From Flavobacterium sp. N1736 (GTDB lineage Bacteria; Bacteroidota; Bacteroidia; Flavobacteriales; Flavobacteriaceae): a stretch of DNA of 64,000 nt. Below, piece after piece: positions 46,541-56,113 of this stretch. The number at the start of each line of letters is the position of its first letter. Positions within the stretch are counted from its first letter, which is position 1. The position numbers and the translations under genes are program-made. Under the pieces are notes generated by a model. That model had not been told where the DNA came from and made no database searches. It saw only the letters and a program-made list of their open reading frames with translations. Location of the stretch: assembly GCF_025947065.1 (NCBI RefSeq), contig NZ_CP109994.1, forward strand, positions 2,170,001 to 2,234,000, in the 5' to 3' direction.

Positions 46541-47419
46541 TTATCTCAAAGAAAAACTAGTTTTAGAAACCAATTCGTCATTATCAAATACATTGATAAA
46601 ATAAGTTCCTTTAGCGAAGTCTTTACCAGGTAAATCTTCAGAAACCTGTACCGTTTTGTTTTCGTATTGTATTGTTTTCTTAAAGCTATAAGTTAGAGTA
46701 TTATCTCCAAAACTTTCTGTTTTCTTGTCACCTAAAACATTGTTTTTAGCGTCAATAACTTGAATATAATACGTTTTATCTCCAGATTTTGCAATTTGAT
46801 TTTCAGCAATTGTAAAACTTACTTTTAATACATCAGCACGGCTTGCTTTATCAGTTTCAATTTGTTTTCCTGAGCTTTTCAATTTGTAAGCTGCAGTTTT
46901 TGTGTTTAAAATTGATAATTTAGAACCCTTTTCAACTGTTTTAGCCAATTCTTCATTTTGACCAACTAAAACTTCATTGAATTTCTTAGATTCTCCTAAA
47001 ACTACAATAGTACTGTCTCTTTGAACTGTTAAAACACCATTTTGCTTTTTCAATTCATCGTTTTCAGCAACTAATGTTTTCATTTTAGCCTGCATACCTA
47101 CTACTTGATTTCTGTATTTAGATACATCTCCTTTAGATTTATTTAAATCATCCATCAAAGCTACTACTTTGTCTCTTTCCTGAATTAATTCATCAGACAT
47201 TGAAGTGTTTTCTGCAATTGCTGCATCGTAAGTTGCTTTTAATTCTTGCAAATCTTTCATAACAGATTCTTTCTCTGTTAGGGTTGTTGTCAGTTCAGTT
47301 TTAACTACATCTGTATCAGACGATAATTTAAAAATATACACTAAACTTCCAATTAGTAGGACTGCTAAAACTGCTATTACAGCCTTTAGACTTGAGTTGT
47401 TGTTCTTTGGGTTTTCCAT
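46541..47419 (-). CDS. Membrane-anchored coiled-coil protein
   Basis: 292 residues. One membrane segment near the N-terminus (about 13-31, AVIAVLAVLLIGSLVYIF), then a long coiled coil (about 38-165) with heptads of Leu/Val and many Lys/Glu, and a C-terminal beta-rich domain (about 175-292) with YYIQVIDAKNNVLGDKK and GTYFINVFDNDELV. No enzyme motif. Related flavobacterial proteins are sometimes called chromosome partitioning proteins without support. The cell-envelope role is unknown. It interrupts the hut genes on the opposite strand. Confidence 0.75.
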   Translation of the reverse strand: MENPKNNNSSLKAVIAVLAVLLIGSLVYIFKLSSDTDVVKTELTTTLTEKESVMKDLQELKATYDAAIAENTSMSDELIQERDKVVALMDDLNKSKGDVSKYRNQVVGMQAKMKTLVAENDELKKQNGVLTVQRDSTIVVLGESKKFNEVLVGQNEELAKTVEKGSKLSILNTKTAAYKLKSSGKQIETDKASRADVLKVSFTIAENQIAKSGDKTYYIQVIDAKNNVLGDKKTESFGDNTLTYSFKKTIQYENKTVQVSEDLPGKDFAKGTYFINVFDNDELVSKTSFSLR

Positions 47420-47491
47420 ATTTTAATAATTTTCTTAAAAACAAATTTAATAATTAATATATCTTAATAACGTAAGTTACTACAATTATAT

Positions 47492-47499
47492 TATTTTTG
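47492..47499 (+). promoter_or_regulatory. -7 element of the hutG-like gene
   Basis: TATTTTTG matches TAnnTTTG and lies 16 bp before the ATG at 47515. It overlaps the TTG at 47497, which therefore cannot be the start. Confidence 0.5.
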
Positions 47500-47514
47500 A
47501 GCAATATTTTTTTT

Positions 47515-48552
47515 ATGGAGAAACTAATCCCTTTTACTATTAACGATTTAGCCAAAGTTACAAACCACAGAAGTGGTGAAATTAAGTTTGGAGAAAAGAT
47601 GATTATCATTCCGAAAGGAGTTGATAAAATCGAATTTCTAAAAGAAAGCGAAGCTAAATATGTACTCTTGGGAATTCCGGAAGATATTGGTGTGCGTGCT
47701 AATTACGGCAGACCAGGCGCAGCATCAGCATGGGAAAGTGCCATAAAAAGCATTGCAAACATACAGCATAATCGTTTTGCAAAAGGCAGCCAGATTATTG
47801 TTTTAGGGCAGATTAATGTTTCGGAAGAAATGCGCGATGTTGAAAATCTTGATTTTAACGACATTGATGATCGTTCAAAATTAAGTCAGCTGGTTGAAAA
47901 AATCGATAAAGAAGTTTCTCATATTATTTTTACGATCGTCAAAGCAGGAAAAATTCCAATTATCATTGGCGGAGGCCATAATAATGCATACGGAAATATT
48001 AAAGGTTCGGCTTTAGCCAATGGAAAACCAATAAATGCAATTAATTTTGATGCGCATTCTGATTTTAGAATCCTTGAAGGTCGTCATAGCGGAAATGGTT
48101 TCTCATATGCTTACGAAGAAGGTTTCCTGAAAAAATATTTCATTTTTGGATTACACGAAAATTATACTTCAAAAAGCGTTCTTGATATTATTAAAAAACT
48201 AGAAGATCGTGTTCGCTATAATACGTACGACAGTGTCAATATTCGTAAAGAAAAAGATTTTGACAGAGAAATGGCTTTGGCTCTGGAATTTATAAAAACA
48301 GATTCGTTTGGTATTGAAATAGATTTGGATGCGATTCCTAATATTGCCAGCAGTGCCATGACAATCAGCGGGTTTTCGATAGAAGAATTACGTCAGTTTG
48401 TTTCGTTTTTCGGACAGAACAGAAATGCTGCTTATTTACACATTTGCGAAGGCGCGCCTGATTTAGACCAATCACCAAATAATCATTTAATTGGAAAACT
48501 AATTGGTTATTTAATCACTGATTTTATTAAAGCCAACAACGAAAAAATATAA
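47515..48552 (+). CDS. hutG: Arginase/formimidoylglutamase family enzyme
   Basis: 345 residues from ATG at 47515. Arginase-family manganese motifs: PIIIGGGHNNAYGN, NFDAHSDFR, FGIEIDLDAIPN. The second Asp-x-Asp motif is shifted (EIDLD). Nearness to hutI and similarity to formimidoylglutamase favour conversion of formimidoylglutamate to glutamate and formamide; agmatinase or arginase cannot be excluded. Divergent from the coiled-coil gene. Confidence 0.85.
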   Translation: MEKLIPFTINDLAKVTNHRSGEIKFGEKMIIIPKGVDKIEFLKESEAKYVLLGIPEDIGVRANYGRPGAASAWESAIKSIANIQHNRFAKGSQIIVLGQINVSEEMRDVENLDFNDIDDRSKLSQLVEKIDKEVSHIIFTIVKAGKIPIIIGGGHNNAYGNIKGSALANGKPINAINFDAHSDFRILEGRHSGNGFSYAYEEGFLKKYFIFGLHENYTSKSVLDIIKKLEDRVRYNTYDSVNIRKEKDFDREMALALEFIKTDSFGIEIDLDAIPNIASSAMTISGFSIEELRQFVSFFGQNRNAAYLHICEGAPDLDQSPNNHLIGKLIGYLITDFIKANNEKI

Positions 48553-48635
48553 TTCAGATAAATTAAGAAATGTCCCTAAAACAGGTCATTTGCCAAATAA
48601 ACCTCAATTCAAATAAACGATTGGCTGAATAAACC

Positions 48636-48643
48636 TATCTTTG
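48636..48643 (+). promoter_or_regulatory. -7 element of the DEAD-box helicase gene
   Basis: TATCTTTG, full match to TAnnTTTG, 45 bp before the ATG. Confidence 0.55.
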
Positions 48644-48688
48644 CACTGAATTTTAGTACTTAAAACTAAATTTCTTAATACCTAAGAT

Positions 48689-49945
48689 ATGTTATTTGAA
48701 GATTTATCACTTTCCAAAAGTATACAAAAAGCCGTATTTGAAGAAGGCTATTTAAACCCAACACCTATTCAGGAGCAATCTATTCCGATAGTTTTGGCAG
48801 GAAGAGACCTTATTGGCTGTGCACAAACAGGAACAGGAAAAACAGCAGCATTTGCTATTCCAATTATACATCAATTACACCGAATTGTAGGTTCATCAAA
48901 AAAAACAAAACAAATTCGTGCGCTTATAGTTACGCCAACACGTGAACTTGCCGTTCAGATTGGGCAAAGTTTTGACACTTATGCAAAATATACCAATCTT
49001 GTACAGTTGACTATTTTTGGCGGGGTTTCTCAAAATCCACAAGTTGATACCTTAAAAAATGGTGTTGATATTTTAGTTGCAACTCCGGGACGATTATTAG
49101 ATTTACACAAACAGGGTTTTCTTGATCTTGATCATTTGCACACTTTGGTTCTTGATGAAGCAGACCAAATGCTTGACATGGGTTTTATTAATGATGTAAA
49201 AAAGATTGTAAAACTTACGCCTAAAAACCGTCAGACTTTATTGTTCTCTGCCACAATGCCGATTGCGATTAGAGAATTGGCTGAAATGTTTTTGCAGGAT
49301 CCTGCAAAAGTAGAAGTTTCGCCGGTTTCTTCAACTGCCGAAAATGTAGAACAACGTGTCTATTTTGTTGAAAAAACAGAGAAAAGAAATTTACTTTATC
49401 ATTTAATAAAAAACGAAGATTTATCAAACGTATTGGTTTTTTCGAGAACGAAACACGGCGCTGATAATGTTGTAAAAGCACTTCGTAAAAAAGATATTCC
49501 CGCCGAAGCCATTCATGGTGATAAATCGCAAAATGCAAGACAACGTGTTTTGGATGCTTTTAAAAACAAAGAAGTTGGAGTTCTTGTTGCTACAGATATT
49601 GCTGCAAGAGGAATTGATATTGACCAATTGCCTTTTGTAATTAATTTTGATTTACCTAATATTCCTGAAACATACGTTCACCGAATTGGTAGAACCGGTC
49701 GTGCAGGAAATGGCGGAATTGCAATTTCGTTTTGTAGTAAAGATGAACACCAGTATTGGAAAGACATTCAGAAATTGATAAAAGTCGATGTGAAAATAAT
49801 TACAGATCATCCGTATCAATGGCATTCAGGGAGTCCGGAAGCAGCAGCAACGGCAGAAAAACCTAAAAATTCAAACCGCAGCGGTGGTGCTCATAAATCA
49901 AGAAAATCAAACGCTTCTAAACAAAACAAGAAACGCTGGTATTAG
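48689..49945 (+). CDS. DEAD-box RNA helicase (RhlE type)
   Basis: 418 residues. Motifs in order: Q motif (PTPIQEQSIPIVL), AQTGTGKTAAF, PTRELAVQIG, GG and TPGRLLDL, VLDEADQMLDMGF, SAT, then LVFSRTKHGAD, ATDIAARGIDI and HRIGRTGRAGNGG. The C-terminal tail (about 375-418) is rich in Lys, Ser, Asn, Arg, the usual RNA-binding tail. RhlE proteins help ribosome assembly and RNA turnover. Monocistronic. Confidence 0.95.
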   Translation: MLFEDLSLSKSIQKAVFEEGYLNPTPIQEQSIPIVLAGRDLIGCAQTGTGKTAAFAIPIIHQLHRIVGSSKKTKQIRALIVTPTRELAVQIGQSFDTYAKYTNLVQLTIFGGVSQNPQVDTLKNGVDILVATPGRLLDLHKQGFLDLDHLHTLVLDEADQMLDMGFINDVKKIVKLTPKNRQTLLFSATMPIAIRELAEMFLQDPAKVEVSPVSSTAENVEQRVYFVEKTEKRNLLYHLIKNEDLSNVLVFSRTKHGADNVVKALRKKDIPAEAIHGDKSQNARQRVLDAFKNKEVGVLVATDIAARGIDIDQLPFVINFDLPNIPETYVHRIGRTGRAGNGGIAISFCSKDEHQYWKDIQKLIKVDVKIITDHPYQWHSGSPEAAATAEKPKNSNRSGGAHKSRKSNASKQNKKRWY

Positions 49946-49956
49946 GTTTAAAAAAT

Positions 49957-50059
49957 AAACACGAATTTCACTAATTATCACAAATTCTAGTAGTTAAATA
50001 TTTTGTGAAATTAAATTTTACAAAGTACTAATTCGTGATAATTCGTGAAATTCGTGTTT
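49957..50059. repeat. 30-bp inverted repeat between two convergent genes
   Basis: Arms 49957-49986 and 50030-50059 pair at 28 of 30 positions; they consist of CACGAATTTCAC and AATTATCAC units. It likely works as the shared 3' end hairpin. A degenerate CACGAA relative is at 45118-45160. Confidence 0.8.
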
Positions 50060-52248
50060 TAACATCCTACGTTTTTGGTTTCGTATATTAGATAATTCAT
50101 AATTTTAAACAGTTTTACAGGTTCAAAAGGTTTAATGATAATATCATTCATGCCTGATGAAATGGCTTCATCTGTAATTTCATCCTTATCAAAAGCGGTC
50201 AAAGCTACAATAGGCGTTTTAATGCCCAACTGACGAATTCTTTTTGTGGTTTCAAATCCATTCATTAATGGCATATTAATATCCATTAAAATAAGGTCAA
50301 ATCCTTCATTTTCGAGTATTTGCAAAGCTCCAAAACCATCGTCAACAACTTTACAGATATAATTATTTTTTTCGATAATTTTTCTTGTAACCAATTGATT
50401 GATAAGATTATCCTCGACAACTAAAATTTTATATATTTCATGCGCCGTTAAATCAACCTGAATTTCATCAATGATAACTTTTGTTTTGGCGGGATCACAT
50501 TCAAACGGAATTGTAAATGAAAAAGCGGTTCCTTCGCCAAGATCACTTTGCAAAAGTATCGTCGTTCCAAAAAGTCCTAAAAGTCTTTTTACAATACTTA
50601 AACCTAATCCTGTTCCCTGGTAATCTTCATCTTTTCTTCCAACCTGAACAAATTTTTCAAAAATTTTGCTCTGATCTACAATAGCGATTCCTACTCCGTT
50701 ATCTTTTATATGAAACTCTAAATAATAATATTTTCCTTCTGTTTTTTTAAGGTTTACAATAATTTCGACTTCACCATCTTTAGTAAATTTCAAGGCATTA
50801 CTCACTAAATTCATAAGAATCTGGGCTAATCGTAATTTGTCTCCAATTAAATATTCCGGAATATTTGAATCTATAAAAACTGATATTTTATTATTATTTT
50901 TTTGTGATAAAAAAGAAAGTGAATTCTTGATCATGGCAATTTCATCAGAAATATTAAAGGTCAGGTTTTCTAATACCACTTTATTTTCTTCTATTTTATT
51001 GATTTGAAGTATATCATTTACCAAAGACAATAAATATCTGGCAGAGAATTTTAAAGAACTTAAATGCTGGCTATTCGACAATTCTTTATGTTCTTCGAGC
51101 AGCATATTCGTTATTCCCACAACACCATACAAAGGTGTGCGCAATTCGTGGCTTATGGTCGAAATAAATTGCGTTTTAAGCAATGAAGCTTCTTCTGCAA
51201 TTTCTTTTGCCTGTAAAAGCTCTAAATTGTGTTTTTTCTTGTATCGGATGTTTTTGATCAGCGTAATAATCAGCAAAAGCAGAATGAAGGAGATTATGAT
51301 AAAGAGAATTACAATAATTCTCGATTTTTTTAAACTCTGATATTGCGATATTTTTTCGTTTTCTATTTTATCGATTTGCCTTTTGTATTCGTCTAATTCG
51401 AGATTAAAACCTGCAATTGAAGCTTTTTTGAGTTTTTCTTCATTATACAGTTCTTCGGTAATTTTATTAAATGCCGAAAGATTTTTATAGGCTTCTTCGT
51501 AGTTTTTAATTTTGGTTAAAAACTTAGAATATTCTAAATGAGCATATGATAAATCTGATTTTTCTTCACTGGTTTTACCGGCTTCAATTGCTTTTATAAA
51601 ATAGTCATTTGCGTTATCATTATCTGCTTTATAGCTTGCATACATACCGTTAAGCATGTTTACAACTACTTCTGTAGATTTATCTCCGTACTTTTTCTTA
51701 TTAGCATCAATGTATTTCAAATACGGATATCCTTCTTTAAAATTTCCGTAATCAAAATTCGCCCATGCTATATTTACGTTTGTAAAGTAAACCTGATTAA
51801 GGTCGTTAATTTTTAAGCCATACGCAATTGACTTTTTATAATACCGGATTCCTTTATCAAATTGTTTTCTTTCAAAACAATATATGTTTCCCAAGTTATT
51901 ATAAAGGCTGTATTTGATAGAATCGTTGTTGGTTTTATTGGCATAAAACAAACTTTTATTATAAAAGAAAATTGCTTTATCAAACTCTGATAATTCGCTG
52001 TAATTTCCGGCAATTATTTTATAGGAACGCGCTATTAAATAATCATTTTTTATTGCTGTAGCATAATTAAGTGCTACACGCGAAGTAATTAGGGATTTTT
52101 CGAAATTGGAGTCTTTATAGTCAAACCAGGCTTGTTTTACAAGCTTATTAATCTTGCTTTCTGAGATAACTTCAGACTGCGCAATTGCTGAATTGTCAGA
52201 GCAAATCAGAATTAATAGCAAGGTTAAAAAAATGCGTATTCGGGGCAT
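50059..52248 (-). CDS. TPR hybrid histidine kinase
   Basis: 729 residues. Signal peptide (1-22), then an exported TPR region (about 30-300: TPR-type repeats with AIFFYNKSLFYANKTN, GIRYYKKSIAYGLKIN), one membrane segment (about 305-330, IIVILFIIISFILLLLIITLI), a HisKA domain with TQFISTISHELRTPLYGV, an HATPase domain (NALKFTKDGEVEI, VGIAIVDQSKIFEKF, GTGLGLSIVKRLLGLFG) and a receiver (about 610-725) with LVVEDNLIN and FDLILMDINMP. A transmembrane hybrid kinase without output domain. Its target is unknown. Confidence 0.93.
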   Translation of the reverse strand: MPRIRIFLTLLLILICSDNSAIAQSEVISESKINKLVKQAWFDYKDSNFEKSLITSRVALNYATAIKNDYLIARSYKIIAGNYSELSEFDKAIFFYNKSLFYANKTNNDSIKYSLYNNLGNIYCFERKQFDKGIRYYKKSIAYGLKINDLNQVYFTNVNIAWANFDYGNFKEGYPYLKYIDANKKKYGDKSTEVVVNMLNGMYASYKADNDNANDYFIKAIEAGKTSEEKSDLSYAHLEYSKFLTKIKNYEEAYKNLSAFNKITEELYNEEKLKKASIAGFNLELDEYKRQIDKIENEKISQYQSLKKSRIIVILFIIISFILLLLIITLIKNIRYKKKHNLELLQAKEIAEEASLLKTQFISTISHELRTPLYGVVGITNMLLEEHKELSNSQHLSSLKFSARYLLSLVNDILQINKIEENKVVLENLTFNISDEIAMIKNSLSFLSQKNNNKISVFIDSNIPEYLIGDKLRLAQILMNLVSNALKFTKDGEVEIIVNLKKTEGKYYYLEFHIKDNGVGIAIVDQSKIFEKFVQVGRKDEDYQGTGLGLSIVKRLLGLFGTTILLQSDLGEGTAFSFTIPFECDPAKTKVIIDEIQVDLTAHEIYKILVVEDNLINQLVTRKIIEKNNYICKVVDDGFGALQILENEGFDLILMDINMPLMNGFETTKRIRQLGIKTPIVALTAFDKDEITDEAISSGMNDIIIKPFEPVKLFKIMNYLIYETKNVGC

Positions 52249-52265
52249 AAATAGGCTAATTTGAT

Positions 52266-52273
52266 CAAATATA
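52266..52273 (-). promoter_or_regulatory. -7 element of the hybrid kinase gene
   Basis: TATATTTG, full match to TAnnTTTG, 18 bp before the ATG. Confidence 0.5.
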
Positions 52274-52277
52274 CGTT

Positions 52278-52321
52278 TAAAAATAAAAAAAAGCTGTATT
52301 TCAATTAAAAATACAGCTTTT
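52278..52321 (-). terminator. Terminator of the symporter gene
   Basis: Perfect 13-bp stem (52289-52301 with 52309-52321), 7-nt loop and T-rich tail on the minus strand, just past the symporter stop. Confidence 0.85.
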
Positions 52322-52379
52322 TTCTTATTTTATAGATTTGTATAAAAACGACAACGTTTTTCTTTACGAAATAAACTTT

Positions 52380-53660
52380 TTAGTTTTCAGAAACAATATC
52401 TGATTCTTTATCACTTTCCCACTGACCTACAACTGAGGTTGCCAAAGCGTTTCCTAAAACATTTGTGGCACTTCTAAACATATCGCAAAAATGGTCAATT
52501 GGCAATATCAATGCAATTCCTTCTATAGGAATTTTAAACATACCACAGGTAGCCGCAACGATAACCAAACTCGCTCTTGGTACACCGGCAATACCTTTAC
52601 TCGTTAACATTAATACCAAAAGCATTGCCATTTGTGTTCCTAAATCCAGATGTACACCATAAAACTGGGCGATAAAAATACTGGCAAAAGTCATGTACAT
52701 CATACTTCCATCAAGGTTAAACGAATATCCTAACGGCAGCATGAATGCCACAATTTTGCTTTTTACACCAAAATCTTCTAATTCTTCTGTTAATTTAGGA
52801 AAAACAGCTTCACTGCTTGTTGTTCCAAACGCAATTGCCAATGGTCCGATAATTCGTTTTAATAATTCTGTCATTCTTCCTTTTAAGAAAATATAACCCA
52901 CCACAATCAGGACAACCCACAATGTGCTGATTCCGACTAAAAATGATCCGAAAAATTTAAAATAGGTAATTATTAATTCTTCCGCATCTCTAATAGCAAA
53001 AACTCCTGCAATAGCACCAAAAACTCCAATTGGAGCAAAGTTCATTACATAGTTTACCATTTTTAAAATAATATGCGAAAATTTATCAAAAGCATTTATA
53101 ATCGGTTTTACCGTACTTCCTAATGAAGCCGCTGCTAATCCAAAAAAGATAGAAAATATTACTATTTGTAAAATTTCGTTGGTTGCCATTGCTTCAAAAA
53201 TACTTTTAGGAACAATATGTTCAACAAAATTTTCTACAGATAATATTTTTGTTTTAGCTGTAACCTCAGATGCTGATGCCATATCTACATGCTGTAATTT
53301 TAAACCTACTCCCGGTTCTAAAAGATTTACATAAAACAAACCAATCAATAAGGATATAAAAGAAGCTGTGAAAAACCAGCCAAGTGCTTTTCCTCCAACT
53401 CTTCCCACTGTTTTTATATCTCCCAGTTTAGCAATTCCAACTACTAAAGTGGTAAAAACTAAAGGAGCAATAATCATTTGCACTAATCTGATAAAGATAG
53501 TTGCAAGCATTTTTATTTTATTACTAAAGGATACTGCTGCCTCCTGTGAAATTGAATTATGAATAATAATTCCCAGCGTTGCCCCAAGAATCATCGCAAT
53601 TATAATTTGCCCTGTTAATCCTGAAAGAAATGATTTTTTTTTAGTTTCTGTAATTTGCAT
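52380..53660 (-). CDS. Dicarboxylate/amino acid:cation symporter (DAACS, GltP-like)
   Basis: 426 residues with eight to nine hydrophobic segments and the family markers: MLATIFIRLVQMIIAPLVFTTLVVGIAK, FGTTSSEAVFPKL (the re-entrant serine-rich loop), LPLGYSFNLDGSMMYM and SKGIAGVPRASLV. In the DAACS family these build the substrate and cation sites. It brings glutamate, aspartate or C4-dicarboxylates into the cell with H+ or Na+. It stands alone with its own terminator. Confidence 0.92.
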   Translation of the reverse strand: MQITETKKKSFLSGLTGQIIIAMILGATLGIIIHNSISQEAAVSFSNKIKMLATIFIRLVQMIIAPLVFTTLVVGIAKLGDIKTVGRVGGKALGWFFTASFISLLIGLFYVNLLEPGVGLKLQHVDMASASEVTAKTKILSVENFVEHIVPKSIFEAMATNEILQIVIFSIFFGLAAASLGSTVKPIINAFDKFSHIILKMVNYVMNFAPIGVFGAIAGVFAIRDAEELIITYFKFFGSFLVGISTLWVVLIVVGYIFLKGRMTELLKRIIGPLAIAFGTTSSEAVFPKLTEELEDFGVKSKIVAFMLPLGYSFNLDGSMMYMTFASIFIAQFYGVHLDLGTQMAMLLVLMLTSKGIAGVPRASLVIVAATCGMFKIPIEGIALILPIDHFCDMFRSATNVLGNALATSVVGQWESDKESDIVSEN

Positions 53661-53712
53661 TAATTTGTTTTTTTAGATTAAAATATTAAGACCCTCACTG
53701 TCTTAACTTTTA

Positions 53713-54771
53713 TTAATATGTTTTGTTGATTAAGTAAAAATCAGCCAAAACAATCGCTGCCATTGCTTCAACAATTGGCACTGCACGAGGTACTACACAT
53801 GGATCATGACGGCCTTTACCGGTCATTGGTGTAATATTTCCTTTATTATCTAATGAATCCTGAGTTTGCATAATAGTGGCAACCGGTTTAAAAGCTACCC
53901 TGAAATAAATATCCATTCCGTTGCTAATTCCGCCCTGAATTCCACCTGAAAGATTTGTTTTTGTAGTTCCGTCAGGATTGTATAAATCGTTGTGTTCACT
54001 TCCTTTCATTTCAGAACCTGAAAATCCGCTTCCGTATTCAAAACCTTTTACGGCATTTATAGAAAGCATTGCTTTTCCTAATTCAGCATGTAATTTATCA
54101 AAAACAGGCTCGCCTAAACCAACCGGAACATTTTGAATTACACATGAAACCACTCCGCCAACGGTATCGCCCTGTTTGCGAATATCACGAATATATTCTT
54201 CCATTATTGCTGCTGATTTTTCGTCAGGACAGCGAACAGGATTGCTTTCTATTTTCGAAAAATCCAAATCCTGATACGGTGTATCTAAATGAATTGGTCC
54301 AACAGATGAAACGTACGCATTAATTTTAATTTCCGGTAACATTTGCTTAGCAATTGCACCTGCAACTACTCTGCTTGCTGTTTCGCGCGCCGAGCTTCTT
54401 CCGCCTCCGCGATAATCACGAAAACCGTACTTTTGATCGTATACATAATCAGCGTGGCTTGGTCTGTAGTTGTCTTTTATATGAGAGTAATCGTCTGATT
54501 TTTGATTGGTATTCGGGATAATAAAACCTATTGGGGTTCCGGTAGTTTTTCCTTCAAATATTCCTGATAAAAACTGAACCGCATCCGGCTCTTTTCTTTG
54601 GGTTACGATGGCAGATTGTCCCGGTTTTCTTCGTGACATTTCAACCTCAATTGCTTCTAAATCAAGTTCTATTCCTGACGGACAACCGTCAATAATTCCA
54701 CCTAAAGCTTCTCCATGCGATTCGCCAAATGTAGTAACTTTATATAGTGTGCCGTAGCTATTTCCTGCCAT
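53713..54771 (-). CDS. aroC: Chorismate synthase
   Basis: 352 residues. FMN-dependent removal of phosphate from EPSP to give chorismate. Motifs: [76 protein letters not shown] and [20 protein letters not shown]. Other aro genes are not adjacent. Confidence 0.97.
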   Translation of the reverse strand: MAGNSYGTLYKVTTFGESHGEALGGIIDGCPSGIELDLEAIEVEMSRRKPGQSAIVTQRKEPDAVQFLSGIFEGKTTGTPIGFIIPNTNQKSDDYSHIKDNYRPSHADYVYDQKYGFRDYRGGGRSSARETASRVVAGAIAKQMLPEIKINAYVSSVGPIHLDTPYQDLDFSKIESNPVRCPDEKSAAIMEEYIRDIRKQGDTVGGVVSCVIQNVPVGLGEPVFDKLHAELGKAMLSINAVKGFEYGSGFSGSEMKGSEHNDLYNPDGTTKTNLSGGIQGGISNGMDIYFRVAFKPVATIMQTQDSLDNKGNITPMTGKGRHDPCVVPRAVPIVEAMAAIVLADFYLINKTY

Positions 54772-54787
54772 TGTAAATTGTTTTGAG

Positions 54788-54795
54788 CAAATGTA
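54788..54795 (-). promoter_or_regulatory. -7 element of aroC
   Basis: TACATTTG, full match to TAnnTTTG, 17 bp before the ATG. Confidence 0.5.
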
Positions 54796-54959
54796 AGTTT
54801 TATGAATTAAATTAAAAAATTTAAAATTGGTATTATTAAATAAAGGTTAAGTTGTTTAAAAATCACAATTTATTAAGATTGTGGTCAAATTGATAACCTT
54901 TTGATAAACCAAATCCGGCGTTAGATTCTTTTATTTGTAAAACTTCAAAATACGAAAAA

Positions 54960-55784
54960 TTGAAAAAGAGAAATGTCGAATTGGTCATTCTATCAGATGT
55001 CCATTTAGGAACTTACGGTAGTCACGCCAAAGAACTAAACAACTATCTGTCAAGCATAAAGCCAAAAACATTAGTCTTGAATGGCGATATTATTGATGCC
55101 TGGCAATTTAGAAAATCATACTTTCCGAAAGCACATTTAAGAGTCATTCAAAAAATAATCGGAATGGCATCTAAAGGTACAAAGGTGTATTACATTACCG
55201 GAAATCATGACGAAATTCTTAGGAAATTCAGCGACATGAATATGGGGAATTTTGCTTTGGTTGATAAATTAGTTTTAGAATTAGGCGACAAAAAAGCATG
55301 GATTTTTCACGGAGACGTTTTTGATGCTTCTGTACAACACTCCAAATGGATTGCTAAATTAGGTGGTTTAGGTTACGATTATCTAATTTTAATAAACCGT
55401 TTTATCAATTGGATATTATCAAAATTAGGACGTGAACCTTATTCATTTTCTAAAAAAATAAAAGCAAGCGTAAAAAAGGCGGTGAAATTTATTTCAGACT
55501 TTGAAACTACGGCTACAGATCTTGCAATCGAAAAAAAATACGATTATGTAATTTGCGGACATATTCATGAACCTAAAATAGTCAAAAAAGAGAATAAACA
55601 CGGATCAACTTTATATCTTAATTCAGGAGACTGGGTTGAAAATCTGACTGCTTTGGAATACCACAAAAAACGCTGGAAATTATTCTCGTATTCGCAAACC
55701 AACTTCACCGAAGAAGAAAATCTTTTTGAAATGGAAGACATTTTAAGCAATCACTTAATTAATTCTATTATAAAACAAAAATAA
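54960..55784 (+). CDS. UDP-2,3-diacylglucosamine hydrolase-like metallophosphoesterase
   Basis: 274 residues with a TTG start (LKKRNVELVILSDVHLG); no ATG fits better. Calcineurin-like metal motifs: ILSDVHLGTYG, VLNGDIIDAW, ITGNHDE, FHGDVFD, ICGHIHEPK. This pattern matches the LpxH/LpxI-independent family that is widespread in Bacteroidetes and proposed to cleave UDP-2,3-diacyl-GlcN in lipid A synthesis; direct activity is not shown here. A C-terminal helical tail follows. Confidence 0.85.
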   Translation: MKKRNVELVILSDVHLGTYGSHAKELNNYLSSIKPKTLVLNGDIIDAWQFRKSYFPKAHLRVIQKIIGMASKGTKVYYITGNHDEILRKFSDMNMGNFALVDKLVLELGDKKAWIFHGDVFDASVQHSKWIAKLGGLGYDYLILINRFINWILSKLGREPYSFSKKIKASVKKAVKFISDFETTATDLAIEKKYDYVICGHIHEPKIVKKENKHGSTLYLNSGDWVENLTALEYHKKRWKLFSYSQTNFTEEENLFEMEDILSNHLINSIIKQK

Positions 55785-56113
55785 AAAAAGCATTTAGCTG
55801 TCGTTTTAAACCATATAAGTTTATATAAGTCAATTAAGTTTATTTAAATACTTATATACCGAAAGTTTTATTACATAAGTCATCAGAAGCAATTAAGTAT
55901 TACTTTTATACTTAATTGCTTTATATTTTGTGCTTTTTTATATCTTATTATTATCGCACTGTTTATTTAAATACTTATTGACTTATATGGTTTAATTTTT
56001 TCACACATTCTTTACGAAATTTTCTAAATGTAAATTATATAACAATTTTAGATAATTTTATACGTTTTGACTTTTACAGTAATTGTAAGTTTGAAAAAAA
56101 TTAATACCGAATT
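55785..56113. repeat. 329-bp spacer with nested inverted repeats
   Basis: Outer 13-bp perfect arms 55808-55820 and 55981-55993 (AAACCATATAAGT) share their sequence with the repeat at 13599-13659. An inner perfect 14-bp hairpin lies at 55887-55900 with 55908-55921 (7-nt loop). Between are further TTAAGTTTATTTAAATA-like pieces in both directions. The right part also holds the promoter of the next gene. Confidence 0.85.
56066..56093 (+). promoter_or_regulatory. Promoter of the outer membrane protein gene
   Basis: TTTG (56066-56069), 16 nt, TAAGTTTG (56086-56093), 20 bp before the ATG; the spacer is a little short of 19-20. Confidence 0.5.
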
